Below, one piece after another: positions 34,401 to 43,900 of a stretch of 60,000 bases of DNA. Positions within the stretch are counted from its first letter, which is position 1. Every line of letters starts with the position of its first letter. The DNA is taken from the NCBI GenBank assembly GCA_009746045.1, contig RPFO01000363.1, positions 45,001-105,000 of the forward strand, read 5' to 3'. The position numbers and the translations under genes were made by a program. The notes under the pieces are model-generated. The model had not been told where the DNA came from. It saw nothing but the letters and a program-made list of their open reading frames with translations, and did no database searches. The DNA is from Mesostigma viride (Eukaryota > Streptophyta > Mesostigmatophyceae > Mesostigmatales > Mesostigmataceae).

Positions 34401-34557
34401 GCCTTTTCGTGCACTGCGGAAAGCTGGGCTGCGAGTAGTATGGTACTGCATCCATTATTACGTCAATGTAAGCAGTGTTAATACTGCCTGGGCACGGGCC
34501 ATATTCATCCCAGCGAAACCCACTTACCTGGGTCTCGTGGTAAATCACGCCCTCCAT
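16475..34557 (-). CDS. Ataxin-3-like deubiquitinase: Josephin, UIM and UBX domains (14 exons)
   Basis: Cysteine protease that trims ubiquitin chains. Exons (minus strand): 34557-34528, 33955-33911, 32797-32756, 31790-31716, 26672-26628, 26123-26081, 25744-25719, 25301-25204, 24602-24546, 23715-23485, 19210-18993, 18909-18833, 18071-17961, 16564-16475; 1188 nt, 395 residues, all phases match. The Josephin domain (about 1-175) begins [20 protein letters not shown] holds catalytic Cys15, LQSHWF His124 and YNLNSL Asn139, with oxyanion Gln10. UIM about 272-291, with the Leu278/Ala281/Ser285/Glu288 pattern. The UBX-like domain (about 313-395) has the SYPRK loop (Ser362-Lys366), which binds p97/VCP in the family, and ends SLLLLQPAP. 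No polyglutamine tract. Acceptors of exons 7, 8 and 12 are the least certain; exon 12 implies an 83-nt intron. Its head-to-head neighbour starts 935 bp away. Confidence 0.88.
17350..17690. repeat. Interrupted poly-C/G tract
   Basis: About 340 bp of C-runs broken by single G bases. It lies in the last intron of the ataxin-3 gene, so the transcribed strand product is extremely G-rich and could form G-quadruplexes. All Pro- or Gly-rich open frames here are artefacts of composition. Confidence 0.95.
17691..17862. repeat. (CCCA)n microsatellite
   Basis: About 170 bp of pure CCCA tetranucleotide, contiguous with the poly-C/G tract and ending about 100 bp from the UBX exon (17961-18071). Confidence 0.97.
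19242..19670. repeat. (TATAG)n pentanucleotide satellite
   Basis: Roughly 400 bp of the 5-bp unit TATAG, nearly perfect to about 19570 and decaying after that. It sits about 30 bp upstream (in gene sense) of the UIM exon acceptor (19210), so on the minus strand it reads ACTAT repeats right next to the splice acceptor region. Confidence 0.97.
19707..19942. mobile_element. Mariner-type MITE, about 232 bp, TA target site
   Basis: Terminal repeats start cagtcattcacgccttaagt (19709) and end, inverted, at 19940 (acttaagacgtgaatgactg). Both are flanked by TA (19707-19708, 19941-19942). CAGT ends with a TA duplication are the signature of Tc1/mariner/pogo elements. The motif cccaacttaaggcgtgaa recurs internally. 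There is no room for a transposase. It lies in the large intron between the Josephin and UIM exons. Confidence 0.8.
20260..23055. repeat. 38-bp minisatellite array, 2.8 kb, about 75 units
   Basis: The unit is 38 bp (core cttccttcatgcgcgtgccg, then gcaagtacacgcgacacg). A 31-bp form lacks cgacacg and a rare 40-bp form has an extra cg. A tgcg for cgcg substitution marks some units. Marked 38-mers are often followed by a 31-mer after four plain 38-mers, which shows a higher-order pattern. Units near the right end carry gcaagcacacg variants. The array fills most of the ataxin-3 intron between exons 10 and 11. No unit contains a plus-strand stop codon in any frame, hence three overlapping 900-residue frames that are not genes. 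Confidence 0.98.
23325..23460. repeat. 49-bp tandem repeat, about three copies
   Basis: The phrase tgggtagctgagtagcgcat followed by gcactcaatgccacactga repeats head to tail about three times, just before ataxin-3 exon 10 (23485-23715) on the plus coordinate. It is intronic. Confidence 0.85.
25427..25546 (-). repeat. Dispersed repeat, copy 2 (inverted)
   Basis: Reverse-complement match of 15715-15829, located in the ataxin-3 intron between exons 7 and 8. There are few differences over about 115 bp, so it is a fairly young repeat family of unknown type. Confidence 0.75.
27079..27369 (-). CDS. Hypothetical open frame inside ataxin-3 intron 4
   Basis: A 96-codon frame on the same strand as the host gene. 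Likely true start at [16 protein letters not shown]; then [19 protein letters not shown] and a C-terminus [11 protein letters not shown]. The composition looks protein-like (amphipathic, mixed), but I recognise no family. It lies next to paired hairpins at 27387-27558, so it may be part of the mobile unit that fills this intron. It could equally be chance. Confidence 0.3.
   Translation of the reverse strand: MLFNRFQMASMMHGSVDDYMMGGMPADGGPEQEAREFARNFEETVQSIRTDTPLYPGSSKMALATSFELLSLLGKNSASAVFADELFKFFSDILPP
27387..27558. repeat. Two related hairpins 100 bp apart
   Basis: Hairpin 1 (about 27388-27420) has arms agggcctgcatc and gatgcaggccct. Hairpin 2 (about 27518-27556) has 16-bp perfect arms, agggcctgcatcgtct and its complement, around a 7-nt loop. 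Both share the same arm core. They could be element ends or recombination sites. Confidence 0.7.
28551..29949 (+). pseudogene. Unknown mobile-element protein, two exons, broken
   Basis: The frame from 28551 ([20 protein letters not shown]) runs to an in-frame stop at 28956-28958. It then continues in the same frame with [20 protein letters not shown] (acidic then basic) to a donor gtaaat near 29151. An acceptor ttgtgcag leads to [12 protein letters not shown] and a coiled-coil segment [14 protein letters not shown] at about 29330. Downstream, another frame reads [19 protein letters not shown] and [12 protein letters not shown], Tudor- or chromo-like in feel but not assignable. Function unknown. 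It sits antisense within ataxin-3 intron 4. Confidence 0.45.
29953..30240. repeat. 18-bp tandem repeat (KAEAEA-coding on minus strand)
   Basis: Units close to gccttggcctccgcctcc repeat about 15 times. On the minus strand they extend the mobile-element frame as Lys-Ala-Glu-Ala repeats, starting after [15 protein letters not shown]. It may be a real low-complexity tail of the element protein. Confidence 0.85.
30546..31181 (-). pseudogene. Second copy of the unknown mobile-element protein
   Basis: The minus-strand copy keeps 46 codons lost from the plus copy. In the Tudor-like frame it continues past the duplication into [20 protein letters not shown] and [20 protein letters not shown], then a Lys/Ala/Glu-rich tail ending near 29946. 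It has no N-terminal coiled-coil part. Function unknown. Confidence 0.45.
32029..32589. repeat. (GGGA)n purine tract, about 560 bp
   Basis: GGGA tetranucleotide with scattered GGA, GGGGGA and AGA variants, in ataxin-3 intron 3. In the transcribed sense it is CCCT-rich. The Glu-Gly-Gly-Arg and Pro-Pro-Ser-Leu frames across it are artefacts. Confidence 0.97.
33348..33622. repeat. 47-bp tandem repeat, six copies
   Basis: The unit contains actgcctctgtaagacaagg and gagaaacaccctccgtcgac. The copies differ at only a few sites. It lies in ataxin-3 intron 2. Several minus-strand frames stay open through it but have no start or family signal. Confidence 0.95.
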
Positions 34558-35492
34558 TGTCTCAAGACGTGAAAATAATGATCAGCTCAAAGAAAACCGC
34601 AGGTTACACTTTAAGGTGGCGTTGTACGCTAGTGCAAAGGCTATCAATCCCCCACGATATTATCGAACCTCCCGTGAAGCTGAATATCAATATTGCAATA
34701 AATGCAGGCCGGCGGTTGCTTGACGCAAACTACACAGCAACCAATAGCAAGTAACTCCGAGTACAGCGTGTCAGGATTTATCCGAGTGTTTTATACTGCA
34801 AACGGGTTCAATCCTTGAGATATTTTCGACCTGCAAATCCAACCACGTCGGCAAATTAATTCTCGTGGCACTCAATGATCGTGGTCAAAACTTGATGAAC
34901 TGGCAGAGGCTGAATCCCAGCAAAGCATGCTTCCTTCAGCTAGCAAACTGCAGGCCATTTACGCTATGACGAGCACGCCGACTTTGGGGGAGTGCGCAAT
35001 TATCTCCAAGACGCGACTGTTCGGCGTTATGATGTGATGGCAAAATTTGCCCACCTGACCGTGCTCGTTTCGTTGCTTCACTGTGACTTCTGAGAACACA
35101 GCAATGAAAGCATTGCCACGTGCACGGTCAAATAATGTTTATGCTAACACTCTCTTTCGGATTTACGTCAATTACAATAAGTCCATTATAAGAGGTCGAT
35201 ACTTAATAGTTATAGAACAAGTGGGTGAATATTTTTTATGGTTGTAGTAGCTGAATACTCCCGCAAAATACTGAACGACCGACGATTCATGTGATCTGCC
35301 TGCAAGCAAGCTCTGGTGCTTTGTGAAGGATCACGTGAAGTCGTGAACGGTTGGCTGGTGAACGGTGAGACCGTGAGAGATATCTATGGCGAACACCAGA
35401 TAATCTGGTGATACGTTGCAGCCAGGAAGACATTCACAAGGCGAAAGTGAGACGGCAGCGTTTTAATTCAGCATTGTTCACACTGTGATTCC
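34558..35492. promoter_or_regulatory. Divergent intergenic region, ataxin-3 / GIY-YIG gene
   Basis: The 935 bp separate two start codons pointing away from each other, so both promoters must lie here. The sequence is more AT-rich than the genes. A tight inverted pair accagataatctggt is present at about 35395-35410. I see no convincing TATA box or known motif. Confidence 0.5.
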
Positions 35493-36413
35493 TTGAAGTT
35501 GTTCTATCGATTGGGAGGATCTGCAGTCTTGCAAATGGTGACAACACTTCTCCGTCCCCTGCCGGTGGTCGTGCCCTCGTCGGGCTTTCTGCAAGGGGAA
35601 AACGTGGTGCAGCGACGAGGGCCCTGGAAGGCAACGCAGCGTGCTTCTCGGGAATGCAGGATCATGGCAATGTCGGGAAGCGCGAAGGAGCCAGCGTGGA
35701 AGGAGAAGCTGAGGCTTCAGGAAAAGCATGAGCAAGAAACGAAGGAAAAGCAGCGTCAATTGGAGGAAGCTTACAGGCAGAAAATGGCAGCGTCTCGCTC
35801 TGGCAGCACACCCGCGGCAGAAATCACGCCGCTTGCTGACTTGCCTTTCCTCCCATACGTTAGCGAGGGGAAAATTGCCGACCTTACCCAACCGGGAGTA
35901 AAAGCGAGCGTCTACGCAATCGCTGACAAAAACAAGGTCGTGCAGTACATTGGCGTCACGCGTGGCATTTACTCCTCCATGCGCCTGCACATGGCTCGCA
36001 AGCCCGCGCTGTGCTACTACGTCAAGGTCCAACAAATTACCAAGCCCAGCCGCACCCAGCTAGAAGACATCCGCAACGCGTGGATCAAAGAGCTTGGCGG
36101 CGCCCCGCCGGGCAACGACAACGGGCCGGTGCAGAACACGTGGGAGAACCCCGTGGATGTCAAGCCCATGATGACGCCTGAGGAGGTCGAGGCAATGAAG
36201 GCCGCGGCTCCGGGCCCCGAGCTGGTAAAGGTGCTCAAGAACGCGGCACGTCGTGTGGAGGCAATGATGGAGGCGGACTACCAGGCGCTAGGTTTAACAG
36301 AGACGATGCGCTTTGACCCCAAGCTGAAGGAGAAGGGGTTGCTGGACCTGAAGAACCAGAGGGAGGTGGACACCAAGGTGCCCGACGAAAAGCCAGGTGC
36401 TGCCAAGAAGTGA
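35493..36413 (+). CDS. GIY-YIG domain protein, probably plastid-targeted
   Basis: An intronless 306-codon frame. The first 55-60 residues are rich in Ser/Arg/Val and poor in acids, consistent with a transit peptide. A basic coiled-coil segment (about 65-98) follows, then the GIY-YIG-like core: VYAI (140-143), YIG (152-154), Arg164 in SSMRLHMARKP, and a Glu in QLEDIRNAWIKELGG (Glu191). In the nuclease superfamily these are the strand motifs and the catalytic Arg and Glu. This version belongs to a plant, algal and cyanobacterial subgroup of unknown biochemical role. Starts at Met15 (35535) or Met58 are possible. An AATAAA at about 36633 may be its poly(A) signal. Confidence 0.85.
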   Translation: MKLFYRLGGSAVLQMVTTLLRPLPVVVPSSGFLQGENVVQRRGPWKATQRASRECRIMAMSGSAKEPAWKEKLRLQEKHEQETKEKQRQLEEAYRQKMAASRSGSTPAAEITPLADLPFLPYVSEGKIADLTQPGVKASVYAIADKNKVVQYIGVTRGIYSSMRLHMARKPALCYYVKVQQITKPSRTQLEDIRNAWIKELGGAPPGNDNGPVQNTWENPVDVKPMMTPEEVEAMKAAAPGPELVKVLKNAARRVEAMMEADYQALGLTETMRFDPKLKEKGLLDLKNQREVDTKVPDEKPGAAKK

Positions 36414-37015
36414 GCTGGGTGGCCAGGCAGACTGTACAGGTGGCCACAGACTGTCAAGGGAGGGGCATGGTTGTTGGGCACCAAGCCACACGCCTGGTAC
36501 CGCTGGGGTCACTTGACGGAAGGCTGCTAGGGCCCGGTGGCAGAGAGAAGGCAATGTCCCTCCCACCTTTGAATCTTATGCAAACCGGTATTTTAAGATG
36601 AAACCTTTTCCCATCGGGCAACTTTCAATAATAAAGTAATATTCATCAAATTATGTGGTATATGGCTCATTCTGGATGGCACTGTTTATCATATTCTGTT
36701 TAACATTCGTGCATCGTGCATGCATGAATGCTGGTGGGGCAGTCTGCAACGGTAATTTGTATTTGGCGCAGCGGTGGCGGTTGATGGGGACTTGATCGGT
36801 ACATCCAGCCCTGTAGGTGTCTCTCTGAGCCGATATGCAAGGCATGCAAGATCTGTGCACATGAGCGGAATATCAACTAATCAATTGTACGCAGCTTGCT
36901 CGTATAACATTGCCCACTAATAATTGACCAGATATCGAGTTGTTGGCAAGTGTTAAGTGCTGATCACCACGGCCCATGCATGCATGTGGCCGCCACGGTG
37001 TCAAGGCTTATGTCA
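36414..37015. other. 3' flank of GIY-YIG gene, no further gene
   Basis: It holds the putative poly(A) signal region (about 36630) and otherwise unique sequence with no recognised feature up to the SINE tail at 37016. Confidence 0.4.
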
Positions 37016-37074
37016 ATTAATTAACTAATTAATTAAACTCCTGCTCCCGTTAGGGAGTCACGGAGCATTAACCC
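37016..37074 (-). mobile_element. SINE 3' tail fragment, GTGACTCCC family
   Basis: TTAATTAACTAATTAATTAA is followed by ctgctcccgttagggagtca and cggagcattaa, the inverted 3' hairpin and tail of the SINE at 56492-56736 and 57556-57803. The rest of the element is replaced by the GATG satellite. Confidence 0.7.
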
Positions 37075-37640
37075 CGATGGATGGATGGATGGATGGATGG
37101 ATGGATGGATGGATGGATGGATGGATGGATGGATGGATGGATGGATGGATGGATGGATGGATGGATGGATGGATGGATGGATGGATGGATGGATGGATGG
37201 ATGGATGGATGGATGGATGGATGGATGGATGGATGGATGGATGGATGGATGGATGGATGGATGGATGGATGGATGGATGGATGGATGGATGGATGGATGG
37301 ATGGATGGATGGATGGATGGATGGATGGATGGATGGATGGATGGATGGATGGATGGATGGATGGATGGATGGATGGATGGATGGATGGATGGATGGATGG
37401 ATGGATGGATGGATGGATGGATGGATGGATGGATGGATGGATGGATGGATGGATGGATGGATGGATGGATGGATGGATGGATGGATGGATGGATGGATGG
37501 ATGGATGGATGGATGGATGGATGGATGGATGGATGGATGGATGGATGGATGGATGGATGGATGGATGGATGGATGGATGGATGGATGGATGGATGGATGG
37601 ATGGATGGATGGATGGATGGATGGATGGATGGATGGATGG
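37075..37640. repeat. (GATG)n microsatellite, about 565 bp
   Basis: A perfect or near-perfect GATG tetranucleotide starting directly after the SINE tail. The Met-Asp-Gly-Trp and Ile-His-Pro-Ser frames on the two strands are artefacts. Confidence 0.98.
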
Positions 37641-37907
37641 GTACACGCAATCCTACCGGATTAAGCTTATGTCAAGGTACTGGTAAATGTGCCCTGGATG
37701 GGGGAGGATCCATACATGTACCTCGATCAAGTAAAACCGTACTGCTATGTTCTTGCTGTACTGCTGGGATATTACCCAGCTCTGATGTCCACAACATACA
37801 TAACACGTGCCACCAAGCTACCTATTCTTGTCGACATCACCACCATCCGCTAGAGTAGAGTACGTGGCTTCCTCAATTGAGGCATGCGTATGGATGCATT
37901 ATATTTT

Positions 37908-40900
37908 TTAGGGTAGCATGCGCACCAGCCCCACATCGGCGAGGCTGCGCAGCACACGCGTCTCTGGCAGGTACTTGTCCCGGTTGTCGTGCTTAAAGCT
38001 GGAGCGGAAGTAGAGCGAGTGTGCCTCCTCGCCCAGGTCGTAGCCGGTCAGTGTCGGACGCCAGCCATGCATCAGCAGTGTCATGATCAGCCTGCGGAAC
38101 ATATGGGAGGCCATGTGGGCGTGTGGGCGTGTGGGTATACGGGCGTGTGGGTGTGTGGGTGTGTGGGTGTGTGGGTGTGTGGGTGTGTGGGTGTGTGGGT
38201 GTGTGGGTGTGTGGGTGTGTGGGTGTGTGGGTGTGTGGGTGTGTGGGTGTGTGGGTGTGTGGGTGTGTGGGTGTGTGGGTGTGTGGGTGTGTGGGTGTGT
38301 GGGTGTGTGGGTGTGTGGAGGTGTGGGTGTGTGGGTGTGTGGGTGTGTGGGTGTGTGGGTGTGTTGGTGTGTGGGTGTGTGGGTGTGTGGGTGTGTGGGT
38401 GTGAGGGTGTGTGGGTGTGTGGGTGTGTGGGTGTGTGGGTGTGTGGGTGTGTGGGTGTGTGGGTGTGTGGGTGTGTGGGTGTGTGGGTGTGTGGGTGTGT
38501 GGGTGTGTGGAGGTGTGGTTGTGTGGGTGTGCGGGTGGGTGGTTGTGTGGTTGTGGTTGTGTGGTTGTGATATTGTGTGGTTGTGATATTGTGTGGTTGT
38601 GTGGTTGTGGTTGTGGTTGTGTGGTTGTGTGGTTGTGTGGTTGTGTGGTTGTGTGGTTGTGTGGTTGTGTGGTTGTGTGGTTGTGTGGTTGTGTGGTTGT
38701 GTGGTTGTGTGGTTGTGTGGTTGTGTGGTTGTGTGGTTGTGTGGTTGTGTGGTTGTGTGGTTGTGTGGTTGTGTGGTTGTGTGGTTGTGTGGTTGTGTGG
38801 TTGTGTGGTTGTGTGGACGTGTGGACGTGTGGGCGTGTGGGCGTGTGGGCGTGTGGGCGTGCGGATGTGGGGGCGTGTGGACGTGTGGGCGTGCGGATGT
38901 GGGGCGTGGGGCGTGGGGGCGTGGGGGCGTGGGGCGTGGGGCGTGGGGGCGTGGGGGCATGGGGGCGTGCGGGTGTGGGGGCGTGGGGGTGTGGGGGCGT
39001 GGGGGCGTGGGGGCGTGGGGGCGCGGGGGCGTGGGGGCGTGGGGGTGCGACATGGAAAATGAGGGGATCCATGCCCGCAAGAAATGACGTCTCGGCTGGA
39101 TCCAAAAGCCATGACACATCAATTTGTGGGAAGGCCAGGGGGATGCAGCGGTATGAATATTATATATGTCTCCTCCATTTACCCTCCTGTTCATGTCTCC
39201 TCCATTTACCCTCCTGTACATGTCTCCTCCACTTTACCCTCCTGTTCATGTCTCCTCCACTTTACCCTCCTGTTCATGTCTGCTCCAGTTTATCCTCCTG
39301 TACAGAAGAGAGGCCAGATGATGCGCCGCCCTGAGCGTACCAACTAGATCCACAAAATGATCCACAACATTAGTACACCTGCGCCCCAGTAAATTGATCC
39401 AAGGATAAGGCCAGGCATCCAATACTACCAAGCGCATCAACTACAAAGTAAACAAAGCACTTTTGTTTAAGGCGCGCGTGTTTGATGAAGGCCGCCCAAC
39501 TCACCGGAAGCCACTGCGAAGGAACGTGAGCGGAGGCAGCCGATAGGGGAGAGGCGACCGCGGCGACTCCCATTTCCCGCCGCCCCCCTTGCCCTGGTCC
39601 CCACCGCCCTGCTTGCCGGACCACGCGGCCAGCAGTCCCCTGGGCTTGCCAGCACCACCATCACCCCCTTGCTTGTTTCTTATGCTATCCTCCCTGGCCC
39701 TCCGCGCCAGCGCGGCCTCCTGCGCATCCAGCCACGCGTTGATCTCCTCCGTGCAGTTCTGGGGAAGCCGCAGGCGCACCAGCGGAGACGGTGGCAGGGG
39801 GGCCAGCCGTACGGAACTAGCAGGGGGCGCCGCCACCGCCGCCGTGTTGCTACTGGCCCCGCGTACAGCAGTACCCAGCAAACCAGCAAAATGAGCCCCC
39901 GCCCTGGCCCCGGCAGTGGAGCCACTGCGGCTGCCAGTAGAAGATGCTTTACTAGTACTACCAGCCGTCCTAGCGCTGGTCTTGGTGGTGGCGGGGCCAG
40001 AAGAGGCGGAGCTTTTGCTGGCCCCCGCAACCCCTGCCGTTAGGGTGGTGCCGCGTTGGCGCCCCGCCGCACTATTGGTGCCCACGCTCCCATGCGCCAT
40101 CACAACACCTCGTGACGGCTGGGTCCCTGCCTTCAGGGGTGCCCCACCCTGCGGCGTGCGAGCAGAGGGAGCAGCTTGCCCCCTGTTGGTCCCCCCACCG
40201 CTCGAGATGACACCTCTTGTGGGAACAGACAGCAGGGCCCTGGATGAGAGCGACGATCTGGATGATGCCGAACCCCGGTATGCGAGCGAGTGTGTGGAGG
40301 AGAGCAAACCCCTGCCTGTCCCCATCTGTCGCCCGCTGGTTGCCGATGATGGGGTGCCGGGTGGCCGGGTCCCGTCCGTGCTCGGTTTCTCCCTCACTCC
40401 CTCTCTTCTCTCCGGCAAGGCGGAGGTGAGAGTAGACCTCCCCCCTGCTGGCACGCGTCCCTCGGCCCCCCCTGCGGAGACAGCGCCCCTGCCTACGCCT
40501 GCCCTTTGCTGGCCCTGAACGGTCACTGGTCCCGTCCCCGACCCCATCAACGGCGCTTGCACATTATTGCCAACATCGTCCACCCCTGGAGCTGGCACCG
40601 TCACTTGGACCAGAGCAGGGATCACCGCGTCCAGGCGCGCGTAGACCACCACCACTGGGCCATTCTCACCCCGCCCCCCCGCCCCACTATTATTATTTTT
40701 ATAATTATTGCCATTGTTGTTGCCATGCATACTGCTACTCGTGGCCGGACCAGCTGTGGCGTTGCCAGCAAACATGGCCAGGTGGTCGCGTATCTGTTGC
40801 CGCGTGCAGCAGCGGCCCTCGGGGCACCCACAGATGGGCAGGAAGTCCCCCAGCACGTCGTGGGTCGTCCGAGAGCCGACAAGTGGCGCCGCACGGCCCC

Positions 40901-43900
40901 CAACGGGGGCGCCGTTGAATCGGAACACAGCACCGTGACGGTCTATAGCATCGCCACGCGTGAGCAAGCGCCCTGATGGAAACCCCTTGCCCCTGTCCTT
41001 TCTGCTGGCAACCCCCACCAGCTCCCAGGCGATGGCATCCGAGGATGATGATGATGATGACCGCTTCCCTGTGACCGCGGGCTGAATGGTCAGCTCTCCT
41101 GGGCTGTAACGACTCACGTCATCATCACCCTCCGTCCCTGTCAGCATGTCGACATATGCCGCCGGCACCATGGCCTGCTGCTGCAACTTGCGGGAATTTC
41201 CCACCACAACCACGCTGCGCGGTAGCCGCAGTACCCAGCCCTGGCCTGATAGGGTGTCGGATGCCAGTGCATTCTGGGCGTGTCCACCACGCTGGCCCAG
41301 GCCTCTCGCGCCGCCTCTACTCCCGCTGCCCTTCTTCCCGGTAGCCCCCTTGGAGGGTGACGGAGGCAGTAGCCAGGGATGCACGTGGCGCCACTCGGCG
41401 CCCAGCGGGGCGGGCTGACTCGGGTCGAGCGGGATGACGCTTGGGTCGTCAAATGCTAGCAGCCGGTCGAGCTTGGCGGCACTGATGGCAGCGGAAGTGC
41501 GTTCGTGCTCGTACTGCGCGTGGATGGGTGCGGTGGTGGTGAGTGTCATGTTCTGGAAGTAGCCCCAGGGGCTCTTCAGCCGCTTGCCTCCGTTGCCTAT
41601 GATGAACACGCGGTCCATCTTGCGCACCTGGGCGGGGGTCGGAGGGCCAGCGACAGGATAGGGGGGAAAGGGGTGACTATATACACAAAGGTATGTGAAA
41701 AGTGAGCCTATAGTAGTATATATTGTTGTACAACCATAACTTGCGCACCTGGAGGGGATAGGGTAGGAGGGGGGGGGGGGAGGGGCAAGACATGGGATGA
41801 GAGGGAGGGGGGTGGACGAGACATGGAATGAGAGGGAGGGAGGGGGTGGACGAGACATGGGAAGGGAGGGAGGGAAGTGGACGAGACATGGGATGAGAGG
41901 GAGGGGGGTAGATGAGACATGGGATGAGAGGGAGGGGGTGGGCGAGACATGGGAAGAGAGGGAGGGAGGAGGATAGGCCCGCCGAGAGAACCGAGATAGA
42001 AAGCATGAGGGAGGAGGGGGGGAGGGGGGCAGCATGTTGGTGAGAGAAACCAGTGTGCGCCCTTGTGTGCTGGGGTGGGGGGTGGGGATGACCGTGTGGA
42101 CGAGAGAAAGGCACACAGATACCAGACAGGTGACATACAGGGGGGTCGTTCGCCGCTGGACACACACTCCACCATCAAAGCAGTCGATCGCTGTAAAAGC
42201 TGACAATTGTGGCCATTGATTGCTAGTAGTTGAGGTGTCAACCTCCACCGAACTCTTGTTGGCAACCCACTTCACTTGCATGGCCAAATGCCATCAAAGT
42301 GATATGTACCGAACATGTATACATTGCGCAATTACCCATGCGTGTAAAGCATGATGGCTCATACCCCGCCGCAATGACACAAACCGCATTTCTCTGACCT
42401 CAACATCTGTCATCGTTACCACACTAGGAGGCCATCTTTACCACTGGCTGTACAGCGCTGCGCCTATCAACGGTGTACGCACTATAAGTATCACCATCAC
42501 GATCTCGGCGATCCTTTCCCCTGGGTATATACGACGAGTACTCTGTGATACCTACCAGTGGTGTATAAACTATCAAGCCCCTCACCTCAACCTCGGCCAC
42601 CTTTGCTAGGAGACACATTACAGAGAACAACATGTTGGACCACACCAGTATCACAACACCTGGTAGCCACCTTTGCTAGGAAACACATTCCAGAGAACAA
42701 CATGTTGGACCACACCAGTATCACAACACGTGGTAGCAGCGTCTCGGTGAACCCACCTCAATCTCGGCCATCTTTGCTCCGTTGATGAAGAAGAGCTGCT
42801 TCTTGGGCCGGCCAATCACGGTAAGCCGGAACCACTTGCGCTGCGGCAGCGTGGAGATGCGCAGGTGGGTGAACTTGACCGGGTGCTAAACGAGGGGATG
42901 CCGGGGGGGGTGGAGGGGGGGAAGAGGGGAGCCCAAGCCATGGCAAGTGGAGGCACGTGGAGGGAAGGGCAGGCGAGGGGAGGCAAGGGGAGGTGAAGGG
43001 AGGCAAGGGGAGGCACGAGTAGCGAGAAACAAGTGGTGAGGGGGAGGGTAGGTGACAAAAAAGAGAAGGGTGAAAAGGCTAGCACAGGGTCAGTAGCGGG
43101 AATGATCTGGTGCCATAGGGGGTGCCGAGGTTGCTCTGAAGCAAAACAAAGAGTGGGCGGATCCAGAGGGATCTTATTGCCGATGGCACGCCGAACAGTG
43201 AAACTTTGGGACCATACTGGATTCAAATACAGGACCTCTCGCAGGATTTCGCGACCACTCGAGACTAGTAATTAAACGACCGATCTATCCATAACAACAG
43301 ACCTGGACATGACACACTTGGTTAGATCGCAGCGGTGTTGAAAACCAAAACACAAACTTGCCCGCTGCCTGCACGCGCCAGTACAAGACGCCCCATGGCC
43401 GCCAGAGTGCCAGCCCCACGTGCATCGAGCCCCAGGTACGAAAATACCACTTGATGCCGGCAGCATGGCCACCAATTCCTATGTTATAAATGGATATCCT
43501 TTCATGAGCATGCTCCCATTTTCTTCAGCAAACACATTCCACAGAAACCTGGATTCCTCTCCAAACACAATCTGCAAACCATGGCGCCCTACTATTTCAC
43601 AGGCATGCCTCCTTCCCTTCGATTCCATCCATCGGTCAAACCAGCCAGCAAGAAGCCCACTGACAATGTGACTTGGCTACCATGACCGCGGTCAAATAGG
43701 CGTACGCAACAGCGATGCCCTCCCAGCCCGCTCACCCGCGGCGTGTGGCCGTCAAAGACCACCACCTGGTCCGCGTACGACTTGTTGTGGGTGGTCAACC
43801 CCACGCCCAGATAGAACTGGGCCACATCGTTCTCGATGTCAAGAAAGGGGCCGGATGCCAGTATGCAGTAGGCTCCCATGCGGTGCAGCGTCAGGCTTTC

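Noticed and set aside
37033-37858. Met-Asp-Gly-Trp and Ile-His-Pro-Ser frames
   Set aside because: Translations of the (GATG)n microsatellite.
37993-39221. Long Thr-His-Pro and Val-Trp-Gly-Cys frames
   Set aside because: Translations of the 8-bp GTGTGG-type repeats in the last sialyltransferase intron; only the 38091-37908 end of this region is coding.
43300-43450. Possible extra sialyltransferase exon (WYFRTWGSMHVGLALW on the minus strand)
   Set aside because: Exon 2 joins exon 3 in phase without it, giving a continuous LamG-like region; no good acceptor and donor pair in phase.
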